Origin: Pseudomonas putida
Lineage (GTDB): Bacteria; Pseudomonadota; Gammaproteobacteria; Pseudomonadales; Pseudomonadaceae
Reading direction: 5' to 3'
Length of the DNA stretch: 64,000 bases
Assembly (NCBI RefSeq): GCF_028682475.1
Contig: NZ_JANHLE010000029.1
Span: forward strand, 1 to 64,000
In this document: positions 33,388 to 43,080 of the stretch, piece by piece
How the letters are laid out: every line of letters starts with the position of its first letter
How positions within the stretch are numbered: position 1 is the stretch's first letter
Translations under genes and position numbers: made by a program
Notes under the pieces: model-generated
The model's database searches: none
What the model saw: the letters and a program-made list of their open reading frames with translations, nothing else
What the model was told of the DNA's origin: nothing

Positions 33388-34761
33388 TTAGCGCGTACCG
33401 CGCTGGCGCAATGCCGACGGCATGAAGTAGGCGTCCTCAGGCACTGGCTGGGTAAAGTCCACGGTCTGCGCTTCTTCGTTATCCAGGTTCTGCACGTAGT
33501 AGCGACGCGCCTGCAAATCGTGGAACACGTCCAGCGAGCTCCAGGTGGTCGGCAGGTCGTAGAAGTTCTTCAGGTAGCCCATCGACACCCGCCACAACTG
33601 CCCTCGCCCGTCATACTGGTCGACCAGCGCCGCGCCCCAGCTGTCTTCGTCGAGAAACAGCACGCGCTTGGAATACAGATGCCGCGCACCGGCCTTGAGC
33701 GTGCCTTCCACCACCCACACCCGGTGCAGCTCGTAACGGGTGTACTGCGGGTTGAGGTGCCCGGGCTTGAGCAGGTCGGCGTACTTCACCTCGGGGCTTG
33801 AGACTTTGTAGTTGTTGTAAGGAATGTAGATTTCCTTCTTGCCCACCAGCTTCCAGTCGTAACGGTCGGGCGAGCCGTTGAACAGGTCGGTATCGTCCGC
33901 CGTGCGCAAACCGTCGGACGAGGCGATCGGCGTGTCGTACGCCAGGCTCGGCGCTCGCCGTACACGGCGTTGGCCGGCATCGTAGATCCAGGCCTGACGC
34001 GGGTCCTTGATCTGGTCGAGGGTTTCGTGAACCAGCGTCGCGCCACCGGCCAGGCGGGCCGGGCTCTTCACGAAGGCCAGGTAGTAGAACAGGATGTTTT
34101 TCAGATCGGCAAACTGCCCACCGGGGCGGTAGTAGTTGAACATCCCTTCCTGTTGCGCGGTCACCAGCGCGTAGCTGCCGTTGCGTTGCACCGGCGCTTC
34201 GGAAGCACGCCGGACCACGTAGATGCCGCGATAACGGGTGATGTGGTTCCACAGCGCCTCAAGGCCATCCTTGGGAATCGGAAACGGCACGCCGCCATAG
34301 GCGCCACTGAAACCGTTGCCGCCTTCGAGCAACTTGGCCGAGGTGGCGTTCTTGAACGTGTTGTCGTACAGCCACTGCGGCGCCGAGCCAGAGCGGCGGC
34401 TGGGGTACACCGGCATCTGGAAGGTGTCGGGGTAGCTGTTGAACAAGGCGATCTGGCCCGCACTCAACTGGTCCTTGTACTGTTCCAGATTGGCCTTGGT
34501 AATGGTGAACAACGGCTTGTCTGCCGCGTACGGATCCAGGTGGTGCTGGCCCGGTTTGTAGCCCTGCGGCGCCTGGGTGATGCCGCCGTCCCAGGCCGGA
34601 ATGGTCCCGGCGGCGTTACCCGCGCGCTCGGCGCCCAGGGGGGTCAGGGTGGTTTTCAGTTGCTCGGCCTGCTGGGGCGAAATGGCCGCCAGCGCCCCGC
34701 CGGCGGCCAGGCTCAGGACCAGCGCCAGGGTGGTCTTGAGCAGTCGTGGTGTATGCAGCAT
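33388..34761 (-). CDS. DUF1329 periplasmic protein
   Basis: The 457-residue protein has a signal peptide (LLKTTLALVLSLAAGGALA) and the DUF1329 layout: PQQAEQLKTTLTPLGAERAGN near the start, YPDTFQMPVYPSRRSGSAP, and the C-terminal YLKNFYDLPTTWSSLDVFHD. DUF1329 proteins are outer-membrane-associated periplasmic proteins that occur with DUF1302 beta-barrels and work on hydrophobic substrates. The ATG at 34761 has GGAGA 7 bases before it; the alternatives at 34776 and 34803 lack one. It follows the DUF1302 gene after 38 bases and is the last gene of the ether-lipid-like cluster. Confidence 0.85.
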   Translation of the reverse strand: MLHTPRLLKTTLALVLSLAAGGALAAISPQQAEQLKTTLTPLGAERAGNAAGTIPAWDGGITQAPQGYKPGQHHLDPYAADKPLFTITKANLEQYKDQLSAGQIALFNSYPDTFQMPVYPSRRSGSAPQWLYDNTFKNATSAKLLEGGNGFSGAYGGVPFPIPKDGLEALWNHITRYRGIYVVRRASEAPVQRNGSYALVTAQQEGMFNYYRPGGQFADLKNILFYYLAFVKSPARLAGGATLVHETLDQIKDPRQAWIYDAGQRRVRRAPSLAYDTPIASSDGLRTADDTDLFNGSPDRYDWKLVGKKEIYIPYNNYKVSSPEVKYADLLKPGHLNPQYTRYELHRVWVVEGTLKAGARHLYSKRVLFLDEDSWGAALVDQYDGRGQLWRVSMGYLKNFYDLPTTWSSLDVFHDLQARRYYVQNLDNEEAQTVDFTQPVPEDAYFMPSALRQRGTR

Positions 34762-34799
34762 GAGTGTTCTCCGCATTGAAGACCCTGGGGTCTGAGCAG

Positions 34800-36755
34800 T
34801 CACAGGAAGTACTTGAGGTTGAAACCGACGTTGTCACGGTCGCGAATGCTGTTGTTCTGGCCACCGCCATAGAACTCGGTGTACTGCAACTCGGCTTCCA
34901 GCTTGTTCTGGTAGTTGGCCTTGATCCCCAGGGTGTAGGCCTTGCGCCCCTCGATGGTGTTGCCTGCCTGATAGCTGTTGCCCTCGAAATCGTCCTTGTA
35001 GACGACATAGGGCGAGACGTTGACCCCGGCGTAGACGTCGTTCCAGGTCGCATTGAGCATCGCCGTGTAGCTGTAGGAGTTGCGGTTGACCTGGTCGTCA
35101 CGCTCGCCGCCGGACACATAAGAGGTGTTGCCGCTACCGGCGTAGTAGCGGGTGCTGCCGTCAAAGGCGGTGTAGTGCAGGCTGCTGCCGCGCAAGTGCT
35201 CGGAAGCCAGCTCGAACACCCCGAACATCGAGTCGAACGACAGCCCCGGGCCGAAGTTGTAGATGGTGCCCAGCGAGGTGTTGAACGATTCCACCCGTTC
35301 AGCATTGTTGATCTGGCTGTCGAGCTGAACCATTTGCCCGCCGATGTTGACGGTCTGGCCGGCTGCCGCGGCTGCCGCGCCATTGGCCAGGTCGCCGATC
35401 AGGTCGTTGGTGGCGGCGATGCCGATGGGCAGGTTGGGCCTGTAGGCCACTTCGCCAAACACCGACGCCTGCCCCAGGGTGGTGTTGAAGCTGAAGCCGT
35501 ACATGCGGATGTCTTCGGCGTATCGCCGATGCGCCTGGATATTGCCCATCACGTCGGCGGTTGCCAGGCCACCGGCCAGCGCCTGAGCCTGGCTGCCGGC
35601 AAGGCCCGACAGCAGGTTGGTCAGGGCGTTCATGTCGATGCCCTGGTAGCCACCCAGGTCGGCGGAGATGGTCGGCTCCTTGGCGTGATAGTTGACCATG
35701 TACAGACCGAACTCGGTGCTGTTGAGCGCTTCGGCGATGTAGCGAAAAGCAAAGCCGAACTGTCCGTCGTTGCGGGCGTTGAAGTCCTTGCCGATGCTCG
35801 CCACTTTCAGCGTGTTGCCGAACGCCGGGGTCACGCCGTTGGCGTACAGGCCGGTGCTGCCCAGAACCTGCCTGAACAGCGGGTTGTTACCCAGCCCCTC
35901 GTACAGCCCGATGACATTGCCAAAACCGGGCACCGGGCTATCCAGCGCCGTGCCACTGAAGTCGTTGTAGGCGGTGTTGCCGCCGTCGGCGAACAGGTCG
36001 GTCTGGGAGTAGAAGGTACCGACCGGGTCGATGCGGGTTTCCTTCCAGTTGGTCTGGTAGAAACTTTCCATGGTCAGGCTGTCGGTCAAACCGATGTTGA
36101 AGCTCACGGCCTCCACCGGCATCAGCACTTCCTTCACCTCAGCGCCCGGCAAGCGAAACCTGGCCGCATCCACCGGGTTGGTGGTGTTGATCCCGCCGCG
36201 ATAGAACATGCCCTCGCCCCAGTTGAATACCTGGCGTCCCAGGCGCGCGGTCACTGGCATCTGCGCCACGTCCCAGCTGCCGTAGACATAGGCGTCGAGC
36301 ATCTCGATGTGGTGGCCGGCGATGTCGCGGGTCTGGTCGGTGAAACGGTCGTCGTTGGGGAAGTTCTGGCTCGGTTGCGACGGGTTGTTGTTGTCGTAGT
36401 AATCGTTGCGCTTGTCCATCAACTGGGTGTCGTAGAACGCGTTACCGCGCATGAACACCCCGTAGTTCTGGTAGTTGGCTTCCAGCTCCGAGGTGATCTT
36501 GTAGACCTCGGAAGCCAGGCCGGTATCGAAGTTGCGATTACCGTCGTTGGTGTTGATGTCATCGTTGCTCTTGTCGCGCCCCTGGACCCGCCACAAGCGG
36601 CCGTAAGACAGGGTGGTGTCGATTGAGCCGGTGACCTGATTGTCCAGCACCTTGAACTCGACGGCCTGCGCGCCCTCGAGCGCGCACAGCTGCAACAGCC
36701 CTGCCAACCCTACCCCGGACATCACTGCGCCAGACTGGCGTAATCGAATCCCCAT
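34800..36755 (-). CDS. DUF1302 outer-membrane beta-barrel protein
   Basis: The 651-residue protein has a signal peptide (MSGVGLAGLLQLCALEGAQA), then a long series of alternating-residue beta strands with aromatic girdles ending in an aromatic residue (GFNLKYFL), as in outer-membrane beta-barrels. Motifs such as RLGRQVFNWGEGMFYRGGINTTNP are typical of DUF1302. The family is thought to form channels for hydrophobic compounds. A GGGGAGAA precedes the ATG. It lies between the phospholipase-like gene and the DUF1329 gene in the same operon. Confidence 0.85.
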   Translation of the reverse strand: MGIRLRQSGAVMSGVGLAGLLQLCALEGAQAVEFKVLDNQVTGSIDTTLSYGRLWRVQGRDKSNDDINTNDGNRNFDTGLASEVYKITSELEANYQNYGVFMRGNAFYDTQLMDKRNDYYDNNNPSQPSQNFPNDDRFTDQTRDIAGHHIEMLDAYVYGSWDVAQMPVTARLGRQVFNWGEGMFYRGGINTTNPVDAARFRLPGAEVKEVLMPVEAVSFNIGLTDSLTMESFYQTNWKETRIDPVGTFYSQTDLFADGGNTAYNDFSGTALDSPVPGFGNVIGLYEGLGNNPLFRQVLGSTGLYANGVTPAFGNTLKVASIGKDFNARNDGQFGFAFRYIAEALNSTEFGLYMVNYHAKEPTISADLGGYQGIDMNALTNLLSGLAGSQAQALAGGLATADVMGNIQAHRRYAEDIRMYGFSFNTTLGQASVFGEVAYRPNLPIGIAATNDLIGDLANGAAAAAAGQTVNIGGQMVQLDSQINNAERVESFNTSLGTIYNFGPGLSFDSMFGVFELASEHLRGSSLHYTAFDGSTRYYAGSGNTSYVSGGERDDQVNRNSYSYTAMLNATWNDVYAGVNVSPYVVYKDDFEGNSYQAGNTIEGRKAYTLGIKANYQNKLEAELQYTEFYGGGQNNSIRDRDNVGFNLKYFL

Positions 36756-36805
36756 GGTGTGCTTCTCCCCTTGCTGATCTTGTTGTTTTTGTGTCCTGAC
36801 AGCGG

Positions 36806-38122
36806 TTACGGCGCGACGCTGGCTGCCTCTGAGGGAGCCAGGCCCGCGCGGGCATAGCTGCGGCTGTGCGCGCCAAAATTGCCCAGCAGCTGGAACAACT
36901 GCTGGTTGAGTTGCGGATGGTCGTAACGCTCGCGCTGCACCTGGTTACCGGCGCTGAAACTGCTGGTGGCCGGTGCCGTGGCCAGCCACTGGCCGATGGC
37001 ATCGTCAAACGCAGCACCGGCGTCGGCAGACTGGGCACTGACCACGTCGCGCAGGTAGTCCACCGAGTACGGCGGATAGCTGGCGTCCTGCGCCGTGTCG
37101 GCGTAGGCCTGGAGCATCGGATGCACCTGCTGGCCGCTGCGCAGCAGGCGGGAGAGCCAGGCGGCCTGATACTTCTCCACTTCCATATGCCGGGTGGCGA
37201 CCCGCTCGATGGCGGCGTGCTTGTCGCTGTCGTATCCGGCCAGGGCCTTGCCTTCCATCAGCAACATGCTGAGCAAACCGACGCCGGGCAGCGGTTTGGC
37301 GTGATACGGCTGGGTCAGGTCCTGCACGTGGTGCATGCCCCAGCCGAGAAAGCGGTAGCCCCAGTAGGGATGGCCTGTGGCGAAAGCCAGCCGCGCCAGG
37401 CCCAGGTACTGATAAGCACGCCAGTGTGGCCAGCTGCGCTCAAGAAACCCGGCGGCGGCATACACCACCGGGTTCTCATGGAAGAAGCCCATATGGAACG
37501 GCGCCTGCGAGCTGTACTGGAAACGTTCATCGCCAAACGGCTGCGGACCAAAACCGTAGAGCGCCGCCACTTCACCGGCGTTGTCGCTGAACAGGTTGAT
37601 GTCGTGACCGTAATCCGGCTCGTCGGCGGCGCTGGCCAACACGGCCAGCGGCGCGACTTTTTCGCCGTCGGCCAGGCGGATGAAACGCTGGCGGTTCCAC
37701 GGCGACAGGGTCTGCTCGACCATCACCAGCTCGGCCTTGAGGTGTTCGCGTTGTGGCTGCTCTTGTCCCGGTAACGGCTGGATGACCATGGCCAGGTGGA
37801 TCTGCGGGTTGATGCGCAGGGCGGTGAGGAAGGCGTGGCGCAGATTGTCCGCCGGCACAGCGGGGAGCTTCAGGCTGTCGGGACGCGGCGGGTACTGGGC
37901 AAAGTGTTCACGGGCGAAGCGCTCCTGCTCGTCCAGCAGCGCGGCGATGGCGCCATATTGTTGCGCGAGAAACTGCTCCAGCGGCTCGACTTCCACCTGA
38001 GGTGCCTGGCGCAAGGCCGGCATGTCCTGCAATGCCAGGTAACTACCGACCGTATGGTTGGACCAGCCCCATGCCGCCGGAGCGATGCCACAGAGCAGCA
38101 TCAGGAGAAGTTTCAGCTTCAT
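36806..38122 (-). CDS. Secreted zinc phospholipase C / P1-nuclease-like protein
   Basis: The 438-residue protein has a short signal peptide (LLLMLLCGIAPAAWG) after which the mature chain would start WSNHTVGSY. In the phospholipase C/P1 nuclease fold the N-terminal tryptophan and a nearby His bind zinc, so this fits, as do HHVQDLTQPYHA near residue 268 and the DYGHDIN and HMGFFHENP segments. The predicted role is hydrolysis of phospholipid head groups in the periplasm or outside. It is in the operon between the FGGY kinase gene (126-base gap, which may hold a further promoter) and the DUF1302 gene. Substrate is unknown. Confidence 0.72.
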   Translation of the reverse strand: MKLKLLLMLLCGIAPAAWGWSNHTVGSYLALQDMPALRQAPQVEVEPLEQFLAQQYGAIAALLDEQERFAREHFAQYPPRPDSLKLPAVPADNLRHAFLTALRINPQIHLAMVIQPLPGQEQPQREHLKAELVMVEQTLSPWNRQRFIRLADGEKVAPLAVLASAADEPDYGHDINLFSDNAGEVAALYGFGPQPFGDERFQYSSQAPFHMGFFHENPVVYAAAGFLERSWPHWRAYQYLGLARLAFATGHPYWGYRFLGWGMHHVQDLTQPYHAKPLPGVGLLSMLLMEGKALAGYDSDKHAAIERVATRHMEVEKYQAAWLSRLLRSGQQVHPMLQAYADTAQDASYPPYSVDYLRDVVSAQSADAGAAFDDAIGQWLATAPATSSFSAGNQVQRERYDHPQLNQQLFQLLGNFGAHSRSYARAGLAPSEAASVAP

Positions 38123-38248
38123 TTTTTTTAATTCTTATTGGAAGTGCTTGAGGGCTGAGCCTAACAACCGACCCTGCCCCTGACACTGTCCGATGTCGCC
38201 AAATAAATTCTCCAATTGCGCCACGACCTCCCACCGGGGGAAGGCCTG

Positions 38249-39817
38249 TTAGGCCGGGTAGCCGGTGATCTGCCGAATACTCTGGTACAGCGGTTTGAGC
38301 TGGCGGTACATGCGCAGGTAGACCTCCTTGTACAACCGCTCATAGACCTGCTGCGCCTCGGGCTGCGGCATGAACACCTCGCCAACCCGGGTCATGGCCG
38401 CGATCGCCGAGGGAAAGTCGGCATGCAGGCCAAGCCCCACCGCGCAGCAGATCGCCGCCCCCAGGCCCGACGCTTCATAGACATGCGGGCGTTCGGCCGG
38501 CAAGCCGAAGATATCCGCCGTCAGCTGCATCGCGGCATCGCTCTGCGACCCGCCACCGGCAACGCGCAGGCGCGCAATGGACTGTTTCGAGCGCTTTTCC
38601 AGCTTCTCCTTGCCCTGGCGCAAGGCGTAGGCCAGCCCTTCGAGGATCGCCCGATAGATATGCGCGCGGGTATGCACATCGCCAAAGCCGATCATCGCAC
38701 CCTTGGCTTCCATGCCCGGCTCACGAATCCCTGGCGACCAGTAGGGTTGCAGCATCAGCCCCATGGACCCGGGCGGCACCGCGTTGACCAGGGCGTCGAA
38801 CAGTTGCTCCGGCTCCAGCCCCTGCTCCTTGGCCTGCTGCATTTCACGCAGCCCGAACTCGTTCTTGAACCAGCTGACCATCCAGTAGCCACGGTAGATC
38901 ATCACTTCGCAGTTGTATTGGTCCGGCACCGCCGCCGGGTACGGCGGAATCAACGGGACCACTTCCAGATAGCGCGAGCGCGTCATGGTGATGGTCGCGG
39001 TGGTGCCATAGGACAGGCACACCGTCGACGCATCGACAACCCCGGCACCCAGCACTTCACAGGCCTTGTCGGCACCCGCTGCGATCAGTGGCACGCCTTC
39101 GGGAATGCCGGTATGCCGGCTCGCCTCGGCGCTGATATGGCCCAGGGTTTCGCCGGGTTTGAGCAGCGTCGGCAATTGTTCCGCACGCACCGCCAGCGCC
39201 TGCCACTTCCAGTCGGCAGGCGCCGCCCAGCGCAGGCGTTTGAAGTCGAACGGCAGATAGCCCACGCAGCAGCCTACCGAGTCGACGAAACGCCCGCACA
39301 AGCGATGGGTGAGAAAGCCCGAGAGCAGCAGGAACTTGTCGGTCGCCGCCCACACCTCGGGCTGCTGCTGGGCAATCCAGTTGGCTTCGGCCTGGGCACG
39401 GAAATAATCCACGGTGGCCTGTGCGCCAACCAGTTTGAACAGCCAGCCCCACGGCCCCTTTATTCCACCCTCGACCTCGGCCTGGCGCTGATCGAGCCAC
39501 AGGATTGCCGGACGCAAGGCCTTGCCCTGGGCATCGACGTTGATCACCGTACCGCGCTGGGTGGTCAGTGACACACCGGCGATTTGCGTACGATCAATCC
39601 CGGTCTGCTGCCACAACTGCTGGCAGGCTTCGCCGAGCTTGGCCCAGTAATAGTCCGGCTCTTGCTCGGCCCAACCCGGTTGGGCCGAGGTGTAGGCCTG
39701 CAGCTCGATCTTGCCCTTGCCCAGCAGATTGCCCTGCAGGTCGAACAGCAACGCGCGCACGCTCTGGGTGCCATTGTCGATCGCCAGCAAGTAGCGCTTG
39801 TTCTTGTTGTTATCCAT
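38249..39817 (-). CDS. FGGY-family carbohydrate kinase
   Basis: The 522-residue kinase has the FGGY/ASKHA fold: IDNGTQSVRALLFDLQG at the N-terminus, GVSLTTQRGTVINVD, and the C-terminal ATP-site glycines (RVAGGGSQSDAAMQLTADIFG). Family members phosphorylate glycerol, xylulose, ribulose or similar polyols. The N-terminal part is not that of glycerol kinase, so the acceptor may be a modified glycerol or another polyol. It starts 21 bases after the GlpD-like gene in the same operon, and GAGAG precedes the ATG. Confidence 0.87.
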   Translation of the reverse strand: MDNNKNKRYLLAIDNGTQSVRALLFDLQGNLLGKGKIELQAYTSAQPGWAEQEPDYYWAKLGEACQQLWQQTGIDRTQIAGVSLTTQRGTVINVDAQGKALRPAILWLDQRQAEVEGGIKGPWGWLFKLVGAQATVDYFRAQAEANWIAQQQPEVWAATDKFLLLSGFLTHRLCGRFVDSVGCCVGYLPFDFKRLRWAAPADWKWQALAVRAEQLPTLLKPGETLGHISAEASRHTGIPEGVPLIAAGADKACEVLGAGVVDASTVCLSYGTTATITMTRSRYLEVVPLIPPYPAAVPDQYNCEVMIYRGYWMVSWFKNEFGLREMQQAKEQGLEPEQLFDALVNAVPPGSMGLMLQPYWSPGIREPGMEAKGAMIGFGDVHTRAHIYRAILEGLAYALRQGKEKLEKRSKQSIARLRVAGGGSQSDAAMQLTADIFGLPAERPHVYEASGLGAAICCAVGLGLHADFPSAIAAMTRVGEVFMPQPEAQQVYERLYKEVYLRMYRQLKPLYQSIRQITGYPA

Positions 39818-39838
39818 GGAGCTCTCTTCAATGGGCAG

Positions 39839-41434
39839 TCAATGCGGGGTGTCCGGCAAGCCATGGTGGCGTTGCCACAACGCCCGATAACGCTGTTCTT
39901 CCGCCTGCCAGCGCAGGTCGTCCCAGCCCAGCCGTGGCTGGCACAACTGGCGGATGGCCGGGAGATAGTCCTCCGCGCCCCGGGCCAGTAACAGGCCGAT
40001 CCGGGTGCGGCGCAGCAGCAGGTCATCAAGGTGCAGGACCAGCTCCGTGTCGCAGGCAAACGCCAGCTCCGCCCACAAGGTATCGCTGCCACCGACACTG
40101 GCGCAGCCCAGCTGTTCCAGCAACAGCGCCAGACGTGGCAGATCACGGCCATGGCGTCCGGCCAGGCGACGCCACTGACTGCTGTTGAGCCCCGAAACCG
40201 GCAGCGCCGGCAGTGGGGTAAACACCGGGGCGCCGTCATCGCTGACTTCACGCCCGAGCATCTGCGCACAGGCCTTGAGCACTTCGAGCGCCTGGGGCCT
40301 GAACGTGGTCAGCTTGCCACCGGCCAGGGTCACGCAGCCGGGCTCAAGCCACAGTACATGCTCACGGGTTTCATTGGACGGGGTGTTCTGCGCTCCGCCG
40401 TGGACACTGCCCACCACCGGGCGAACGCCCGACCAGGTCGAGAGGACATCCTCAGCCACCACGTGCGCCTGGGGAAACTGCTGGGCACAGGCCGCCAGCA
40501 GGTAGTCGAGTTCCTCGCTGCTGATGCTCGCACTCTGGTCCAGATCCTCCGCGTGATCCAGGTCCGTGGTGCCCACCACCGTGGCGCCTTCCCAAGGAAA
40601 GACAAACACCGGCCGGCAATCGCGAGCGTGCAAGAAAGTGATCGCCTGAGCCACCGGCAAACGCCAGCCGGGCAACAGCAGATGACTGCCGCGCAACGGC
40701 CGTAGTTGCCGGGGCGCATCGCTCGGGCGCAGGCGCTCGGCCCAGGCACCGGTCGCAACCGCCAACGTTCGGCAGCGCAGCTGCAACGGCTCGCCACCCT
40801 CGGCGTCTTCAACCTGCACGCCACAAACCTGGCCGTTTTCACGCAGCAATTGCTTGACCCGCACGCCATTGAGCGCCAGCGCGCCATCGGCCCGCGCTTC
40901 AGCCAGCACGCGCAGCACCAGCCGTGCGTCGTCGGTCAACGCATCGACAAAACAGGTGCCCCCCAGCAGCCTGTCCTCCTTTAAACCCGGCGCCAGGTAC
41001 TGCAGTTGTTGCGCGTCATGAAAGCGATGACTGCGCCGCCCGGCCAGGGCGTCGTACACCGTCAACAGTCCACCCAGCACCCGTGGCCCGGGAAAATCGC
41101 CACGGTAATGCGGCATCATGAAACTCGCCGATTCCACCAGCCCCGGCGCTTCGTCGAGCAGGCGCTGGCGTTCGTGCACCGAGTCGCGGGTCAGGCGCCA
41201 CTGGCCCTTGGCGATGTAGCGCAAGCCGCCATGAACCATCTTCGAAGAACGGCTGGAGGTGCCCCAGGCAAAGTCGCGCTGCTCCAGCAGCAGGCAGCGC
41301 CAGCCGCGGCGGGCCGCTTCGCGCAGGATCCCGGCACCGCTGATGCCGCCACCGATGACGATCAGGTCCCAGGTTTCATCCGCCAGGGTCGGCAGCACCT
41401 GCTGTCGCCACGCGGCATTCCAGTCCTGGCTCAT
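39839..41434 (-). CDS. GlpD-like FAD-dependent glycerol-3-phosphate dehydrogenase/oxidase
   Basis: The 531-residue flavoprotein has the dinucleotide-binding glycines (LIVIGGGISGAGILREAAR), the FAD-linked motif WGTSSRSSKMVHGGLRYI and the C-terminal CVTLAGGKLTTFRPQA, all conserved in GlpD. GlpD oxidises sn-glycerol 3-phosphate to dihydroxyacetone phosphate at the inner membrane, passing electrons to quinone. Its gene lies four bases after the ADPS-like gene and just before an FGGY kinase gene, not beside glpK or glpF, so the substrate may be an alkylated glycerol phosphate. Family assignment is firm; substrate is inference. Confidence 0.87.
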   Translation of the reverse strand: MSQDWNAAWRQQVLPTLADETWDLIVIGGGISGAGILREAARRGWRCLLLEQRDFAWGTSSRSSKMVHGGLRYIAKGQWRLTRDSVHERQRLLDEAPGLVESASFMMPHYRGDFPGPRVLGGLLTVYDALAGRRSHRFHDAQQLQYLAPGLKEDRLLGGTCFVDALTDDARLVLRVLAEARADGALALNGVRVKQLLRENGQVCGVQVEDAEGGEPLQLRCRTLAVATGAWAERLRPSDAPRQLRPLRGSHLLLPGWRLPVAQAITFLHARDCRPVFVFPWEGATVVGTTDLDHAEDLDQSASISSEELDYLLAACAQQFPQAHVVAEDVLSTWSGVRPVVGSVHGGAQNTPSNETREHVLWLEPGCVTLAGGKLTTFRPQALEVLKACAQMLGREVSDDGAPVFTPLPALPVSGLNSSQWRRLAGRHGRDLPRLALLLEQLGCASVGGSDTLWAELAFACDTELVLHLDDLLLRRTRIGLLLARGAEDYLPAIRQLCQPRLGWDDLRWQAEEQRYRALWQRHHGLPDTPH

Positions 41435-41438
41435 GCCG

Positions 41439-43034
41439 TCACTCCTGCAACAGGGTGCCGGGATTGAGGCGCCCGGCCGGATCGAAGTGGCGGCTCAGCG
41501 CCTGCAAGGCATCCAGCGCCGGTGCGCCCTTTTCACGCAACAGGTAGGGCGCATGATCCTTGCCCACGCCATGCTGGTGACTGATGGTGCCGTGGTTGTC
41601 GACGATGGTCTGGCTGGCCGCCTGCTTGAGCGCCTGCCAGCGCGCCAGGGTGGCCGCATAAGTCGCCGCCGGGCGGAACACATAGGTGGTGTAGATGCTC
41701 GACCCTTCGCCATAAACGTGGGACAGGTGGGTAAACACATGCACCCGCTCGCCCTCTGCCGCCAAACCGTCGCGCAGGCTGTTCTCGATGCGATTGAGCA
41801 GGTTGTCGACATTGCTCCAGTCGGTGGCGGTTTCCAGGGTGTCGACCACGTAACCGGCGTTCCACAAATTCTCGCGCAGGTAGGGAAAACGGAAGCGGTT
41901 CTGCGCCCACTTGTTGCCCAGCAGGGTGCCGGTGAACACCCCGCCAAAGGCCTTCAAGTGTTGCCGGGCCTGCTTCAGCGACAACGCGTTCTGCTGCCGG
42001 TTGCCAGTCACGCCGAAGGTCAGCATGCATTTGCCGGCGCCCGCACCGCGCAAGGCCAGGTATTTTTCCAGCCAGGCGATCTGCTGCGGGTGCCCGGCCA
42101 GGGCCAGTTGGGTTTCGGTTTCCACGGCATTCGACAGACGCAGCATCGACAGCGGTACGCGCGCCTGGGCCAACTGGCGGATGGCTTGCAGGGCACGCTT
42201 CCAGTCGGGCAGGAACACCCCATAGAAACGCTCGTCCGTCGGCAACGGACTGATGCGCACCTTGACCTCGGAAATGATCCCGAAGCGCCCTTCACTGCCC
42301 AGCACCACTTCACGCAGATCGGGACCTGCGGCCGAGGCCGGAAAGGTCGCGATCTGCAGAGGACCGGCGAAGGTTTCCAGGGTACCGCCTGCGAACAGGT
42401 GCTCGATGCGTCCATAGCGTAGCGATTGCTGGCCGCTGGAACGACTGGCGACCCAGCCACCCAGAGTCGACAGTTCCCACGACTGCGGGAAGTGCCCAAG
42501 GGTATAGCCGCGCGCGCGCAACTGGCTTTCCACTTGCGGCCCGGTGGCGCCGGGGCCGAAGGTGGCCAGCAGGCTCTGTTCGTCGAGGTCGAGCAGGCGG
42601 TTCATGTGCGCCAGCGACACAGTCAGCACCGGCCGCGCGGACGATGGCGGGTTGATGTGTCCGGCCACCGAAGTACCGCCACCGTAAGGAATCAGGCACA
42701 GGTCCTTATCGTGGGCGAGCGCCAGCAACTGGCGGATCTGCTCGACACTCTGCGGGAACGCCACCGCATCGGGATAGGTTCCCAGCGTCCCTTCACGCAA
42801 CGCCAGCCAGTCGGGCAAGCTCTGGCCACGCGCATGCAACAGACGATCCTGGGCTTCTATGCTGTAGAGCGGATGCGCCGCCAGACGCGAGGCCGGAACC
42901 CGCGCCAGTGCTGCCTCCAGCGTGGCGTCGGGCAGCGCGCACCCGCTGCCCACCCGGGCGGCGAGAAACCCCGCGCCCTGGGCTGGCAGTTCGACCACCG
43001 TGGTTGCATCTCCCCAGCCGTTCCAGCGTCGCAT
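41439..43034 (-). CDS. Alkyldihydroxyacetonephosphate synthase-like FAD-binding protein
   Basis: The 531-residue protein starts MRRWNGWG, the same opening as the eukaryotic peroxisomal ADPS (VMKWNGWG), and continues through the family: LCLIPYGGGTSVAGHINP (FAD loop), STLGGWVASRSSGQQSLRYG and, near the C-terminus, SHQHGVGKD. The last corresponds to the SHHHGVGK of known ADPS, with the middle His replaced by Gln. ADPS exchanges the acyl chain of acyl-DHAP for an alkyl chain in ether-lipid synthesis. Pseudomonas is not known to make ether lipids, so a catabolic or different role is possible. First gene of the six-gene operon; AAAAGGACAC precedes the ATG. Confidence 0.87.
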   Translation of the reverse strand: MRRWNGWGDATTVVELPAQGAGFLAARVGSGCALPDATLEAALARVPASRLAAHPLYSIEAQDRLLHARGQSLPDWLALREGTLGTYPDAVAFPQSVEQIRQLLALAHDKDLCLIPYGGGTSVAGHINPPSSARPVLTVSLAHMNRLLDLDEQSLLATFGPGATGPQVESQLRARGYTLGHFPQSWELSTLGGWVASRSSGQQSLRYGRIEHLFAGGTLETFAGPLQIATFPASAAGPDLREVVLGSEGRFGIISEVKVRISPLPTDERFYGVFLPDWKRALQAIRQLAQARVPLSMLRLSNAVETETQLALAGHPQQIAWLEKYLALRGAGAGKCMLTFGVTGNRQQNALSLKQARQHLKAFGGVFTGTLLGNKWAQNRFRFPYLRENLWNAGYVVDTLETATDWSNVDNLLNRIENSLRDGLAAEGERVHVFTHLSHVYGEGSSIYTTYVFRPAATYAATLARWQALKQAASQTIVDNHGTISHQHGVGKDHAPYLLREKGAPALDALQALSRHFDPAGRLNPGTLLQE

Positions 43035-43080
43035 GCGTGTGTCCTTTTATGGTTCTTATCAGGTAACAGTTCAGGCGCCT

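Noticed and set aside
33207..33425. A 72-codon frame in the gap before the DUF1329 gene
   Set aside because: No Shine-Dalgarno, no protein-like pattern, and it overlaps the end of the DUF1329 gene.
34764..36626. A 620-codon open frame antisense to the DUF1302 gene
   Set aside because: The minus-strand frame has a signal peptide and beta-barrel pattern; the other is a shadow.
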